The position numbers were made by a program, and so were the translations under genes. Shown in pieces: positions 37,913 through 51,069 of a stretch of DNA of 64,000 nucleotides; within the stretch, counting starts at the first letter, position 1, and each line of letters opens with the position of its first letter. Origin of the DNA: Lycocorax pyrrhopterus obiensis (Eukaryota; Chordata; Aves; Passeriformes; Paradisaeidae). The notes under the pieces are model-generated. The model made no database searches and had not been told where the DNA came from. It worked only from the letters and a program-made list of their open reading frames with translations. Location: NCBI GenBank assembly GCA_014706295.1, contig JACSVZ010000002.1, forward strand, positions 21,486,757 to 21,550,756, given 5' to 3'.

Positions 37913-40900
37913 GCAAATATATATTTATTCTCTTGCAATATTCAGGACTTTTATATGCCTTAAAGGACTATTTGGTCCAAAACAGTTTACTGAAGATACT
38001 TAAATTTTCTTCAGTGTTTGAGGGGTAAGAAATTCCATTTGCATGCAAAACCTCATGACTCCATATGGAGGTTCTAGACCCAATTTACCAAAAGTTCATG
38101 GCTCTAAGATTGATATAAGAATAATATATACTCATCAAGGAAGAACTGTCATGACTATGGTTAACTTATCATTTTAATTATAGGGTATGAAACAGCTATA
38201 CTAAATAACTTCCCTAATGACTAAGCCTTACAGTACAAGCTGTGTTATGATTTTTCTTTAAGATACTAATTTTATCCTAAGACTTGATTTTTTTTTTTCT
38301 GAAATGGATAATGTTCTGCACTGACACCTTCATAGTGCAAAATTAATTATATCTGGGCAATCAGAGTTTATTAATTTCTTTGTATTTTATTGTATTCCCT
38401 TTTTAATATTTGAAGTACCATGAAAATTATTTAAATTTCTCACTCCTTCACTACTTTTTTTTCCTTTGAAACAATACATATTTTTCCAAGACCTAATAAA
38501 AGAGAAAATGTTCATAAAAGATTATTTTTATGGTCTTCCATTTTCTGTATTCAGTCATGTAAAGGTGATATCATTACCCTGTGGGGACTGTGTTTTTTGT
38601 TTGCAGTGGCACCCCAGAGACAGTATAAGGATGTATTTACATAACCATTGCCCTTAGAAATGTCACAGTATCAGGTATAACTTACTGAGCAATAAATTCT
38701 TACCAGCTTTCAAATCCAAAAGGGGCAGCATGGGAATTACTCTTTATATTACATCTTTAAACATGCTTTTCTTTCTAGGTGATAGAAAAATTACAGTGAA
38801 GTAGGGAGGGAGGAAAGCAGAAAAATAATGTGACTCATCTTGGGTAAATCTGAAAAGGTAATTTCTTGTTTCTGGCCTGCTAGCCTCAGGGCACATTTTT
38901 CTTTGTTTCTCTGCCCAACTTGTACAACTGCTTTTGATATATATGTATATACATATATACATATTTTGATATGAGGTAGACTCATCCACCTTCACAATGC
39001 AGTTCTGGTTTTGGGTGAACATAGGACCAAAACCAAAACTGAATAGGAGCCAATACTGTTGGAAGACGCTTTCAGCCAAGTTGTCTGGACTTCCCCCTCA
39101 ATTCTCTCTTCTGACACCAGATTCTTCTGGCACTAGACGGCTGAGGAAAAGGAACAGTTTGGATCAGCTTTCTCACCCTCTTCTCAAGTACTAGTTCAAC
39201 TTTGAATAAATGTCTGGTTTTACCTTCACAATAGGTTTTATGCACAGCCCAAATGAAATGGCTCCTTTAGCTCTGATTGTTCATGAACATAGTTTGTCAG
39301 TCAGCCTAGGAAGTACAACCTAGGAACTGAGAAAGTACTGTTTTCAATGGCAGAATCAAGCTGTAAATTAAAGGTGTTTGTATGGCCCTGTCACTGCCCA
39401 GTTCTGGAGTCATTACATTTAATATGGTAAACAAAAGCCTACAAATATTCAAATATACTCTACTGTTAAACTATGCTTTCTACATCCTAATCATCCATCA
39501 TATGTTAATACTTACAACTACAAGCTGTTAATTCCCATCGCAGCAACAGGCAAAGCTGCAGCCTGGCCAGTGGGTGGCAAACGTGTTTAACTGGAAATCT
39601 GATCTGCCTCTGCTATGTGGCCCCTAGCCTACAATATTTCACAACTGCTTTCAGCATGTCACTCCCATCAGAGGTCCTGCTATAAAGCTTCAGCACTTGT
39701 ACTGCTCAGAAAGGCAGCTCTAATTCACTCATTTGTGGTCCTGCTCCAAGACCTTATTACTTCTCTCTCAGTAGAGGCCCCAAGAGCAATATAGCCCTTC
39801 CCCATGACAAGCACACTGGCTCCAGGTGCATAATGCCGTATATATCCCTAGAAAGAAGCTCTAAAATACCCACAGCAGTGCAAACAGATCAAGACTCAGA
39901 GATAAAGACATGCCAGAATCCTGTACATGAACAGGTGAAGGATGTCCCCAGTGCTCGTCCTCTCCAACCTACCTGCCTGGAAAAAGGAGACTGAAACAAG
40001 CCCCTTCTCTCTCTTCTTCACCTCCAGAGAGTTGCTGCTGTGACAAAGTCAATGTGGGAGGGAAAGTGGCAAATAACCATGTTGAAAGAATTTCTGGAGT
40101 TTGACAATTTCATTAGGCATCTTCCCACTCTTTATTTTATTTCTCCTTGCTTCTATCATTTTAATTAATATATGAAAATAGCAAAAGCTAAAGGACTCTC
40201 TTCCCACTGAATTAAAATACAGGATGAGGAAAAGGAAGTTTAGAAGTTTGCTGAAACTCTAGGGGAAAAAAAGAAAAGAAAAAAAGAAAATACAACTTCT
40301 CCTAGTTTACAAGACACATATATTTATTATTTCTCATTTCTTAATGTTCTAATGTTCTGATATAGTAAAAACTCGGTCATGTCCAAGACTGTTAATGGTC
40401 TGCTCTATAATAAAAATGGTTTAACAGCTGGGTGCTGTCCTCGGCCAACTGCATCAGGTGACAGTGCACCACCACCATCTACTGATCAATTGGCTGTATT
40501 ACCGAGAGAGAAAGGCCCCCACTTGGACCGATTTGAATTTGCAGATTTTACTTCACAAGTTAAAATTCGTGTGCTGAACCAGAGTTTGTCACATGTTGTA
40601 CATTCCTGACAAAGAGAGCAAAGACAGCTAAATTTAGAAGTCTAGAAGGATCGTGAAACTCAAAAATTGCAGGGAGCAACTATTTAGGGGTTTGGGGTAA
40701 TGCTGATCTGCTGCTGGAAAAACTGCAGATATGGATTATTTGAACAGCATTTTGCTCTGACTTACAAAACGTGAAAAACTGGTGACCCTATGGTAGGCAA
40801 CACTGATTAATGTTGCACTGAAAGGATCAAATACTGCTTTTCCTGCCTGCACTTTTACTCATTCAAATGAAAATCATCAGCAATATTGTGTAAATTACTT

Positions 40901-41737
40901 TCGACCAAGGTATTCAGCTGCCTGTGCCCATTCAAAGAGCTCAGTAATGTAATGCATTGCATTGCATAAGGCACACACTTGGATCTTCAGGCTAAGCTTA
41001 GAGCATATTTGTTCAGAGGAGCTAAGCTGTTGCTTCTCAGTATGTCCTCTTGCATTTGATATAAAATAATAATTATTTCATTTTTGTACTTATGAAAGGG
41101 ACAAATTGATGTCAAATTTCTTAGGTTTAAAGGGATTATTTTGGTTCATAGTCTTTATAATATAAGTTGTTCTTTTCCTAACCTTTCAAGGTCTCTGTGT
41201 ACTTAGACCAGCTACTCACTTTTTTTAAGAGGCTGCATAGAATCTTTTTCTGCCCCTTTAGCAAAAGAATTGTTTTTTACTGGAAAAGTTATGCATATTG
41301 AAAGTGTGATCTCTCAGCCTCTCTTATGCTATTGAATCCTTTTTTTCTGATACTTCTGTAAACCAAGCTGATGTGAATGATGATTAGCCTGGTAGAGTCC
41401 AAGTTGTCTAGAAGTAGGAGACTATTAACAAGAATCCTGCTGGGTAGATTGTGCAGTATCTACATTCTGCAAAGGATTGTATCAAAAATACCCAGTCAGA
41501 GCCCAGATTTTCACATCTATTCCGTCTTGGTGTAAATGTCAGTGCATTGTGTATGAAGACACAGAGTGGTGCTTGGAGCCATCCTTTCCACTTCAAGACC
41601 ACTGCCTTTTGTTAAAGTGTTCCATATGGCTATCTCTTCAATCCACTTATCTTCTTTCGTCTGTGTTGGTGGAGTTGTGCTGACTTACAGCAGTAGATAA
41701 TAAGTCGTTATGTTCCATGCTAGGGTTACCTCTGTGT

Positions 41738-41808
41738 TTCACTTCACTTCACTTCACTTCACTTCACTTCACTTCACTTCACTTCACTTCACTTCACTTC
41801 ACTTCACT
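41738..41808. repeat. Pentanucleotide microsatellite (ACTTC)13
   Basis: Thirteen perfect ACTTC units at 41741-41805 with partial units on both sides. No interspersed repeat is recognisable beside it. A short ORF with L-H-F-T-S repeats crossing it is an artefact. Confidence 0.97.
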
Positions 41809-43894
41809 CTGTCTGTGCTCTAACTTAGATGATCAGTGTTTGAGGACAGTCACCTTTGATATATTGTTGAGAATGCCATGCACACCTCTACACAATAAAT
41901 AGTGTGATAATAACAACTTACTCCCATTCACCAAGAAATCAGACACGAGGTAATGATCTAGTGGGGTGTCTTGTCTCTGACTGCAATCAAGGGAATTTAC
42001 AGGTGTTCAGCTGGCCCCAGGAGGGCTCTCATAATGTTCCCTAGATTCAGTAAGGAATACAGTGTGAGCAAAGACCACATAATTCAGATCAGACAAATTC
42101 TCTCTCTTCCCAGATTACCCTCAGAGTTTATGGAAAAAAAAGTTTTTTATAGTTCTTAAACAAAGCCTTTCCATCAGGGTTAAGACCAGCTGGGACCATT
42201 ACATCATATTACAGAATATGAAACCATTGTTCCCAACATTTTCATACTTGGAACTCCCTGCAACCACCTTCTCCACTTTCCCAGTCCCTAGACTTCATCT
42301 TTGTCTGGTCCTTTCCACTTCTGTTTTCCTCCTTGGGCATTCTCTCATTTTAATGTCTCTTAATGGCAATAGCAGGGAGGTCATGCTAATTATCCCAGCA
42401 GGGTTTACTAGCCTGGACTCCAGTCACTGCCATGCTTAGCCTCTAATGTCATTATTCTGAAGCACACCTTAGTGACTGGAAAGTAAGAGCATGAGCTGTA
42501 AGATTGTACCAATGTGCTTTTGTTTTGTCAAGATGTTTTTGCTGAATGTGTAATATTTGTGTGTCTTTATACAGTATAGTAATTTTAAAATAATTATACT
42601 AACTCCAGAGATTTTAAACTAAACAAAGAATAAAAGTCTTTTTCTCAGTTAATACTTTCTTTGTGTGTTTATATATATATACATTTGCCTGCCATGCACA
42701 GATACAGTTGTATGCCTGCATAGAGGTATTTATGTCTTGATACATATCTACATATAATTTTACAATATGTACAGAAAGATTGAAAAAGGACAAGTTTTCA
42801 TGGTGGCATTGGAAACACATAAATAAACGCTTTTCGTGGAAAGGAAATCCAAGAAAAGCATGCTTAAATTTTACAACTTCCATGTTGGTCCTACTGGATT
42901 TCCATTTTCAACAGTTTGCGTGTATCCACATGCATATGCATGCATACATGGTTAAGCCTATCATTTGAAGAGTTTCAGTTTCCTACAGTGAACATTTCAT
43001 TAGTGTTTATGTAGGCTATTACCAGCCCAAGTCCTTCATTTTAATAGGAATTATGTGTCTAAACATTCCCATGAACACTGTGCCTGATAGAGGTACTGAA
43101 GTCCTTCAGTGCAAAGCCAGCACATCTCAAAAGCAGGCTGGCATGCGCTAGGCCAGTCTGAAGCAGAGGCAGACAAATTCAGTGCACATTTGGACAGATT
43201 GACTTCTGAGACTAGTCTGAGTCCCTCTCATGCTGAAATAATGTCCCTACAACCAGGCCAAATGCAGGGCTTCCTGAGCACCTCTCTCTGCAAGTATGTG
43301 ATCCATTTAGAGGCCTGACTATTTTTCTTGGGTCAAACCTACTCCTTTGTGTCTTCATTTTCTCAAGCTACATAAAATCACAGCACCACAAGATACATGT
43401 AACGAGCTCACCTCTCATTTTCTGAGTTTCCTCAGAAAAGCTACGTTCATTGTGCTCTGGAGAACACATTGCAATGAATGTCTTTATTTGGATAATGTTT
43501 TCAGTTGAAAGCAGAAACTGCCAGCATCTCAGTTTTTGTGGCACAGTACTTCTGTACTCTATTTGATGGCCATACCACCTTTGTCAATAAGTGATCTCAA
43601 TATATTTTCCAGTTCCTGTCTCCCATATTATTTTGCAGTGTACAAGAGCTGTAAGAGAAACAGAGCAGTCCTTGTATCCTTGAGCCTTGCATTACAGGGA
43701 TGGCCTGGCTTTTATGTATGGACATTATTCCACAATTCCACACTCAGCAGACCCATAAGTTTCTTCCATCCTGGGGGAAAAAACCCACGACATTTTTAGA
43801 TTTCTTATTAGTCTCTACCCTGTCTACCCAACATATAGCCACAAACTCTCTTGCTTTAGCTTTCTCTGTGTTGGATGCACAAGCTGTAAATAAC

Positions 43895-43982
43895 AGCTTC
43901 TTTTTTGGTTTTTGTTTGGGTTTTTTGTTTGTTTGCTCTTTGTTTTGGTTTTTGGTTTTGGTTTTTGGTTTTTGTTTTTTTA
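43895..43982 (+). repeat. T/G low-complexity tract
   Basis: About 88 bp built of T-runs of 3-6 separated by G or GG (GGTTTTTGGTTTT-like units), with only three C residues. It is low-complexity rather than a clean tandem array. Similar but shorter tracts occur in intron 1 of FAM171A1. Confidence 0.85.
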
Positions 43983-44975
43983 ATTTATAGAAGGCATACG
44001 TTCAGCTGGAGGGCTGTTCCTGGGCATCCTAGGGTGTAGGAGTGCTCAGTGAGGGGCTGTGAATATTCCTCAGGAAGCAGCACAGGGTTTGGTGTAAGAT
44101 TAAACTGGGTAATCTGTAATCAGAGCAGGCATATGGTGTGTCAGCATGGTGGGAAACACCAACAGATCAGGCAAAGCCTGTGAGCCAAGCTAAGTGGAAG
44201 GGCCTGGGAAAGCCAGAATTTTGCTGCCTCACCTAGAAGCAGCTGATCCCTGCTTCAGTGAACAGCAGAAACTTGTTGCTCGCAGGAGTTTGCTCGAAGA
44301 GACAACTACCCACTTCGCCTTTCCTAGAGCCAGGCCTGCTCACATGAGTGTTCAAAGGGTTCAGAATTCCAGAGACAAAAGCATTTCACAACACTTCAGC
44401 CCACATCTCCTGAGGCTTGTGCCTCTTGAGGAAGCCTCAATTTTTCCCTAAGTAGTCATAAGACAAGTCCCTCACAGCCAGTTCCATTTCTGATGAATTA
44501 CAATGCCTGGTCTTATTCACTCATGAGATAAAAAATACAGTCCTGCCCATCATTTCAGTATTTCACATTTCACTGTGTTTACCTTGCACACTACTTAAGT
44601 TCTGTCTTTTCTAGATGATGATTAATTCAGGCAAAACCATCTGCAGATGCTCCTTCTCTCATTCCTGCTCCCCTCCCTTGAAAATCTGTATCTATTTCAG
44701 ATATACAGTCCTCCAAAAAGTTGGGAAGAGCTGATTTTCAGATAGCAACTGAGACAATAACCACTCTCCTATCTTTTTAATGCCATTTAATAAAAATTTC
44801 AACAAATGTTCAATTCTAATACATTTGTAATCAACAGCACAGGTGCCAGGTTTCATTAGCAGTCAGGGATGGGTTCTCTCTGTATGTCTTCAGTCAGTAT
44901 GATCTACTGTATATCAAGAAAAATACAAACTTACTGTGAAAAGTATCACAGTTAAAATGAACAGACTACTCAGCC

Positions 44976-45050
44976 ATAGAATAGAATAGAATAGAATAGA
45001 ATAGAATAGAATAGAATAGAATAGAATAGAATAGAATAGAATAGAATAGA
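44976..45050. repeat. Pentanucleotide microsatellite (ATAGA)15 at a CR1 tail
   Basis: Fifteen perfect ATAGA units (TCTAT on the minus strand), ending exactly at the 3' end of the adjacent minus-strand CR1 fragment. CR1 elements end in short ATTCTATG-like repeats, so the array most likely grew from that tail. Long ORFs across it with I-L-F-Y-S repeats are artefacts. Confidence 0.95.
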
Positions 45051-45145
45051 ATATCCTGAGTTGGAAGGGACCCACAAGGATGATCAAATCCAACTCCTGT
45101 TGCTGCACAGGACCAAGAATCACACCATGTGCCAACACCATGCTT
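45051..45145 (-). mobile_element. CR1 3' terminal fragment, minus strand
   Basis: On the + strand it reads ATCCTGAGTTGGAAGGGACC, CACAAGGATGATCAAATCC, and AAGAATCACACCATGTGCC. This is the reverse complement of the CR1 3' end also seen at 34.0 kb. Its 3' terminal repeat faces left and runs directly into the pentanucleotide array at 44976-45050. Confidence 0.88.
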
Positions 45146-45521
45146 TGGACCAACATAGGGGAAAAATGAAAAGGAGAGAACAGGGCAGACAGAGTTCTGT
45201 GCATTTCTAAGAGGTATACAGGAAAATACAAGGGAAGATATGCAAACCCTGACCTGGTACAAGTGTATAAATATTTTCCAGTATGGTAAATAACTTCTTG
45301 GCTGAATCTAGACTACATAAAATGTTCTGGCTCAGTGCACTCAGAAAAGAAAAGCCACGGGCCAAAAAGAGCATTTAAATTGTCTTTTAGTCTGCAGGTG
45401 AACCCCCTTTATTTTTAATCCCATCATTTGTATTTTAAATGCATAGTGAAAGATCTGCTATCTCCTTTTCACTAAAGCAGGGACTAAATTATTTTTCTCC
45501 TAAACTATAGCACAGAGAACA

Positions 45522-45559
45522 CAGTCCTCTCTTCTTCCCCCAGTCCTCTCTTCTTCCCC
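45522..45559 (+). repeat. Perfect 19-bp tandem duplication
   Basis: The unit CAGTCCTCTCTTCTTCCCC occurs twice in a row, followed by the first bases of a third copy. Pyrimidine-rich; typical of replication slippage. Confidence 0.93.
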
Positions 45560-46995
45560 CAGCTGACAAAAACATTTGTACTGTTCATCAGTCCTTTGGT
45601 CACCTTCCTCCAACAGGTTTCTGACATTGCCTTCCTTCCCTGCCAGATGCTCCTTTGACACTTTGCTTCATGTAGAAGCTCGTTTCTATTGCTTCCCCCC
45701 TCTGTGCTATGCACAGAGATCAAGTGCATGCCAGGTCTTCAGGGGCAACCTGAAAACAGCAGGACTGTGATTATCTTTACTTTCAGGCATAAAGATTTCA
45801 GGGAATGACAAAAATCTTAAGGATATTTGGGTTGGCTTTTGGTTATTTCCAAAATAATGGGAGATGGCAGGACAAGGAAAAAAGCACAAGTACACCAAGA
45901 TGCCTCCTGAGACACTGAACTCTGGGACCCATAAGACTCATAATACTTGCTATTATTCTAAGCACAAACACGTGAAAAACCAAGCAGTTTCCACATACTA
46001 ATATTGTAGAATTTAATATTTATGTGTCACGTGAAAGAGCTTGGTAGCAAATTCTGAGCTTGAGTTTAGTGACAGAAGGAAAACAAAAACCATCACAAAA
46101 TGCATCACGTAAATCGTTGTGGGAGGGACAGTGTTTAGCACTTGCTAATTCAAAGCTGGGCCCTCGGGAACTACTTGTATTTTCTGGCACAGCTGTAGCT
46201 GTCCAAGGGATTACCAAGGCGTGATGGGATGTGTGTGGCAGTCAGATGCAGCAGAACAGTCAGCTGAGAAAAATTATATCAATAAGTGCCACAATGTTTT
46301 GGAGTTTTTAACTAGGCAGTTAAAATATTCCCGAAATTATTTCCAGTAAGAACTTGTGACATAATATGGTGGATTGAATACCTGAAATATTTTAAAAGTC
46401 AAGCTTAGATAGATCCTAAGAAAGTTACACTTCACAGAGCTTCCAGGATTACAATACAATTCTCTGTATTTGCAAATTACCAATAACTGTGAGCTATTTT
46501 AAAGCTGCTGCATAATGGCATTTGGGGAAAAAACCTTGAGCTTTAAAAATGGCAAGTCTCCACCTCTTAAGAAGAAACAATGATTCATACTGATGCAGCA
46601 TTGTCTGTTTGACTCAGCAGGTGTATTGACACCAACCAAAGATAAGGGATGGATTCTGATCAGTAAAAAAATCCCCATTCCTCAACTTAGATTAAAGTAG
46701 GAAAGAGGTTGAAGTAGGAAGGGGGGAGTACCTGTAGTAATAGAGATTAGGTAAAACCGCCTGAACAAGACTATGGCAGTAGGTATGGCAAAGTTTAGAA
46801 ATATAAACTCGTATAAATGTATGAAATAAAACAAATGGAAAAAAAGACAAAGTAAAAAAAAAAAGCAAGTGCTGTTTAGAAGTTTGGGTGAGAAGGAACA
46901 GTAATCAGGTTTTAAATGGTAAAGAAAATGACAAGGGTTTTGAGTAGAATGTTATCATTTCCAATTGTAAAACTGATATCCTTGAAACTAAAGTT

Positions 46996-47060
46996 TGAAG
47001 TAAATATAATTTGGAGCAGAAAGATAGTCTGAAGTAAATAAAATTTGGAGCAGAAAGATA
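46996..47060 (+). repeat. Recent direct duplication, 31-bp copies, period 34
   Basis: Copies at 46996-47026 and 47030-47060, both TGAAGTAAATA(T/A)AATTTGG followed by AGCAGAAAGATA. They differ at a single position, so the duplication is young. Confidence 0.92.
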
Positions 47061-49871
47061 AATTAGGTGTTGGTAAATATAGGCAGTAGCCAAAACCTTG
47101 AGAATAAATGAAGTGTTCTGGATGTCAGGAGATGTGAGAGCAGAGGTAACAGGCAGAGGAGAGGAAGGGGAGCCACAGAAAGACATAATTGACTTTAGAA
47201 CTTCAGAGAAAATCTGTTTTAAAAATCTTAGTAAGATTATGGCTTCTGAGAACAACGTTTGCCAGCTTTGTATTGATTTATAAAGTGGTTTCTTTTTTTT
47301 TGTTTCTTTCCCCCCAAAGACTAAAATCTGTACAGGACTTGTAATGACAGCTCAAGGCCATTAAGCAAGACTCTTGCATTTTACTTTTGCTGACTCAAAT
47401 GAACTGTCATCAGGAGGCACAAGGAAGCACAAACACTCACAAACTCCATGAACAGAGCTGTGCCTGGATGGGTGTTTGTGTCCATGAGAGCTGTACTGCT
47501 GCGGTGGCCTCCGGGAGAGAACTGCTGTGGTGGTGAGGAACTCAGATCTAAACTGCTTTGAGTGTGTTTCATCAAAGTGATTAAACAGAGAGGGAAGGAT
47601 CTTAGATTTAGTTATCAAGAGCTTTAGGGAAGACAGTGGTTTTAGTAAGGCATTACACCAAAATATACTTTAGAAAGCTTCTATTTTACTGGTATACTTT
47701 TGTCATCGTTTGCTGTAGCATAAAGTTTGGTTTGTTTTAATTTGACGTATTTTTTGTTGTATCATAAGAGCTTTGTGGCAGCTCAGACAGTCATGTAAGT
47801 AATATACAGCTGAGTTTAAATCAAACCTTGTTCAGAAAAAGTTTTAAGTTTGCCTAGCTGATATCCAAATGACAGTCATCCCTTCACCTGAATGGAGCCA
47901 TAAATAACAGAAAAGGGCAAACAAGGATTTTTAATGCTGAATAACAACTTCCTCTTAATTATAGTCTGTGTTAACCTTATAATAATCCTTAATATGAATG
48001 TTGTCACCTTTTCTTATTTTATTCAGAATATTGTTATGTTGGTGTTCTTACTAAATCCTTAACTCTCAAGAGTCCGGGACTCATCTGGGACTCTCAGATA
48101 TTTTTGTCTGTTTTAAATTCACCTTTCAGACATGCAGGAAAATCTGGAAAACAGAACTACCTTAGAGGTTAAAAAACCCCCTTGCCAGTCACAAAATGTT
48201 CTGATATCTCCCATAGCTCCCAAAAGCCCCAGAGACCCCACACAACCCCTCCTTCATCCTTCCTTCCCCTGTCCCCAAACCTACTGACTCCTTGGTCATC
48301 CTTTCATTCCTGCTTCAGATGTCCCAGCCCCTCTCAGCTGCTGAGCTCGGCCTCCTAAAACCTTCATTTTGACTTCAAGACTCCCTACCGGCTTTTCCTC
48401 TGCAACCTTTATGCAATGGTTACAGATTTTTATTTTAATCTCAGCCTAGTCCTATTCTGACAGCTCCCATAAGATAAATAAAATTTTATTTAATATAGAA
48501 ATAGGGCAAGAAAAGCTACTTTGGGCTCTAATATTTATTGAAGTCTCAAGCTGGTCCACAGGCAGTTGTCTACTAAGGGATTTAGTGTGAAGTCAGGTAT
48601 GGGGATGTATTTCACACATTACTGTTTCACACTGACTTACCTATGTAAACAAGTATTTAGGTCTTGCTGAGCCAAATATTTCTTTACCTTACGAGCACAT
48701 ATAGGCACTAGTTGACTCTCATATTAATAGCACAGCATGTGTATGTCAATATTGAAATGATCGGAGATCTTCAGGGTGAAACATATTAATGCCAAAGACA
48801 GCATTATGTTTGGTATCCACACTCAGCATGGCTAAAACTACAACAACAGTAGTACTCAATCACTGCTAGATTTCTCATAAGGATATGAAAAAATTGTTGT
48901 CCTGGTCATAAAACTTTGCTTTTCTCTTCAAAAGATCCAGGACTAAATAGCTTCTATAATTTTCATGTAAAATGTTTAATACCACATAATCTGTAGCTGG
49001 CTCAGCTTACCAGGAGCACTGCAAAATAATCTTCAGGACTTTATATGTGATGTTCACTCTTTTTTGTTTGTTTGTTTGTTTTAGGTTAAGGTTTGTGTGA
49101 TCTTCCATCTGTAAAGTAACTTGTGCACTGGTAAACAAGGACTCTTCCAGAAATTATAAAAGTACTTCAAAGCAATTCTCAAATGCACACACTGCTACTG
49201 CCAACCAGAAAGGCTAGATAACAGCCTGCTAGGGCTATGTCTTTATCATAAATATTTGCACCTTCTGGTTCACTGAATTCATTTGCTATATATGAAATAT
49301 TTAACTGTTAATCCTCCATTATAGAGTTGTCATTGGCTGTCTGAGCACTGCTTTCATAACTTGTATTTGTCTACATGGAAGTAATACCACAAGAAATACG
49401 GTAGTAGACATTGTGAGAAAGAACAGAAAAGAACTAATTAGCCCAACTTTTTGCTTAAGCATACTCAGCATACCTTTCAAGGGTGTCTGAATATTGTAGA
49501 ATTAAAAATTGGAAATTTTCACTGTAAGCCTACCTGCAAACTAATCCATGTAGTCTTCAAGGCACTCATTGGGTGTGTCTGTCTACTAATGATTGGTACC
49601 GAGAGCTTCATTAATCGGTACTCATGTTGTAAGTATATTAGTATTCATTATTTGAATAGTCAGCTATTTGAAAATGTGTTTGTACAATTTAAAACATAAT
49701 TTACATTGTTTATACAGTGTAAAAATGTACTGTGCATAGCATCAGCATGGACTGGACAAATAGGAAATGCTGCCAAAAGGAAAAATTTCCCACCTTGGGT
49801 TAGGAATAGGCCCAGCCATCTAGTTCCAACTGCACCTCCAGTGCTAGGGCTCAAGTATTCTTTCTGAATAG

Positions 49872-50500
49872 AAATCACAGAATGGTGAGGTTGGAAGGAG
49901 CTTCTGGAAGTCATCTGGTCCAACCTGCCTGCTTAGGCAGGGCCTCATAAAGCCAGTTGCCCAGGTTGTGTCCAGAAGGCTTTTGAATATATCCATGGAT
50001 GGGGACTCCACAACCTCTCTGGGCAGCCTGGGTCACTCTCACAATAAAAGTGTTTCCTGATGGTCAGAGGGAACCTCCTGTTTGTGCCCATTGCCTCTGG
50101 TCCTGTCACTAGGCACAACTGACAAAAGCCTGGCTCCATCCTCTTTGTACCATCCCTTTAGGTATTTATATATATTGATCAGATTCCCTCTGAGCCTTTT
50201 CTTCTCCAGGCTGGCCAGTTCCAGCTCTCTCAGCCTTTCCTCAAAGGGCAGATGCTGCAGTCCCTTCATCATCTTCATGACCTTTTGGTGGACTGTCCCC
50301 AGTGTGTCCGTGTCTCTCCTGTACCGAGGAGTGCAGAACTGGACACAGCACTCCAGGTGTGGCCTCGCCGGTGCTGAGTAGAGGAGAGGGATCACCTCTC
50401 TTGATCTGCTGGCAGTGCTGTGAATAATGAAGCCTGGGATACCATTCACCTTCTTTGCTCTAAGAGCACTCTGCTGGCTCATGTATGATCCAAATTACAA
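49872..50500 (-). mobile_element. CR1 LINE 3' part, minus strand, with ORF2 C-terminus
   Basis: The minus-strand frame from 50482 down to 50039 encodes the end of CR1 ORF2: [14 protein letters not shown], then [20 protein letters not shown] and a following [17 protein letters not shown] segment. This 147-codon stretch is still open. It continues into the 3' UTR, which ends near 49872 (on the + strand ATCACAGAATGGTGAGGTTGG). It is better preserved than the other copies but lacks the reverse transcriptase and endonuclease, so it is inactive. The right edge is approximate. Confidence 0.9.
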
Positions 50501-51069
50501 CTGAGCTCTCACTACAGCCTGACTTAGGTACTTTTATTTTATTAATGTTATTTACTGACACTGCTCCTGTGGTGTTTACTCAGGCTGCAGTAAATTGTCT
50601 GCTTTTTTTTCCTTAAGGGTGTCTAGCCAATGGGTGTCAGCAAACAAGACATGGAAACGTGACTGGGGTATAACTGATATTTGCTTAAGTTTGAAGAGGA
50701 TTTGAACTGAGCTATAATATATCAACTATCCCTTGTGTCACAGGGAGTTTTCATCCAGGAATCAATGGCATTACCAGTATGTCAGTGTTACATACTTCAG
50801 TGCTCACTGAAGCAACAGAGAAAAGATCATTTCAAGAGAAGCTATTTGGAGGAATAGCTCAGTTTCATTACACGAATAGCAGCATTTATGAGAGTACTAC
50901 CATTTAATTATATAGATAAATTTAGCTTATTCAGGTAAGAGACAAGCCCTGTGTGCCCAGCGTAGTCTGTAAGGATATCTGGGCTGAAATAAAGAGGAAT
51001 GCAGGGAGCGTGTGGTACTATACACAGCTTGTGTTTTCAAAATCTGCAGCTCAGAGGTCCAGATGTACC
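50501..51069. other. Spacer between the inverted CR1 pair
   Basis: Unique-looking AT-rich sequence of about 570 bp; nothing identifiable. Confidence 0.5.

Larger units (their letters stand above)
37411..44975. other. Intergenic DNA with microsatellites
   Basis: Contains the TA/CA array at 37866, the ACTTC array at 41738 and the T/G tract at 43895, listed separately. A palindromic ATATATGTATATACATATAT segment lies at 38939-38958. The section 37700-38500 is especially AT-rich. No exon is supported. Confidence 0.55.
45146..49871. other. Intergenic DNA with small tandem duplications
   Basis: Holds the 19-bp and 34-bp-period duplications listed separately and a TTTG stretch at 49061-49083. No gene is recognised. 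Confidence 0.55.

Noticed and set aside
40379..40609. 76-codon ORF ending in a plausible-looking peptide (FEFADFTSQVKIRVLNQ)
   Set aside because: No splice or promoter context, no recognised family, and a length expected by chance in 64 kb. It may be worth a conservation check but is not supportable as a gene.
41717..41902. ORF with L-H-F-T-S repeats
   Set aside because: Translation of the ACTTC microsatellite.
44914..45262. ORFs with I-L-F-Y-S repeats
   Set aside because: They are translations of the ATAGA microsatellite, not a repeat protein.
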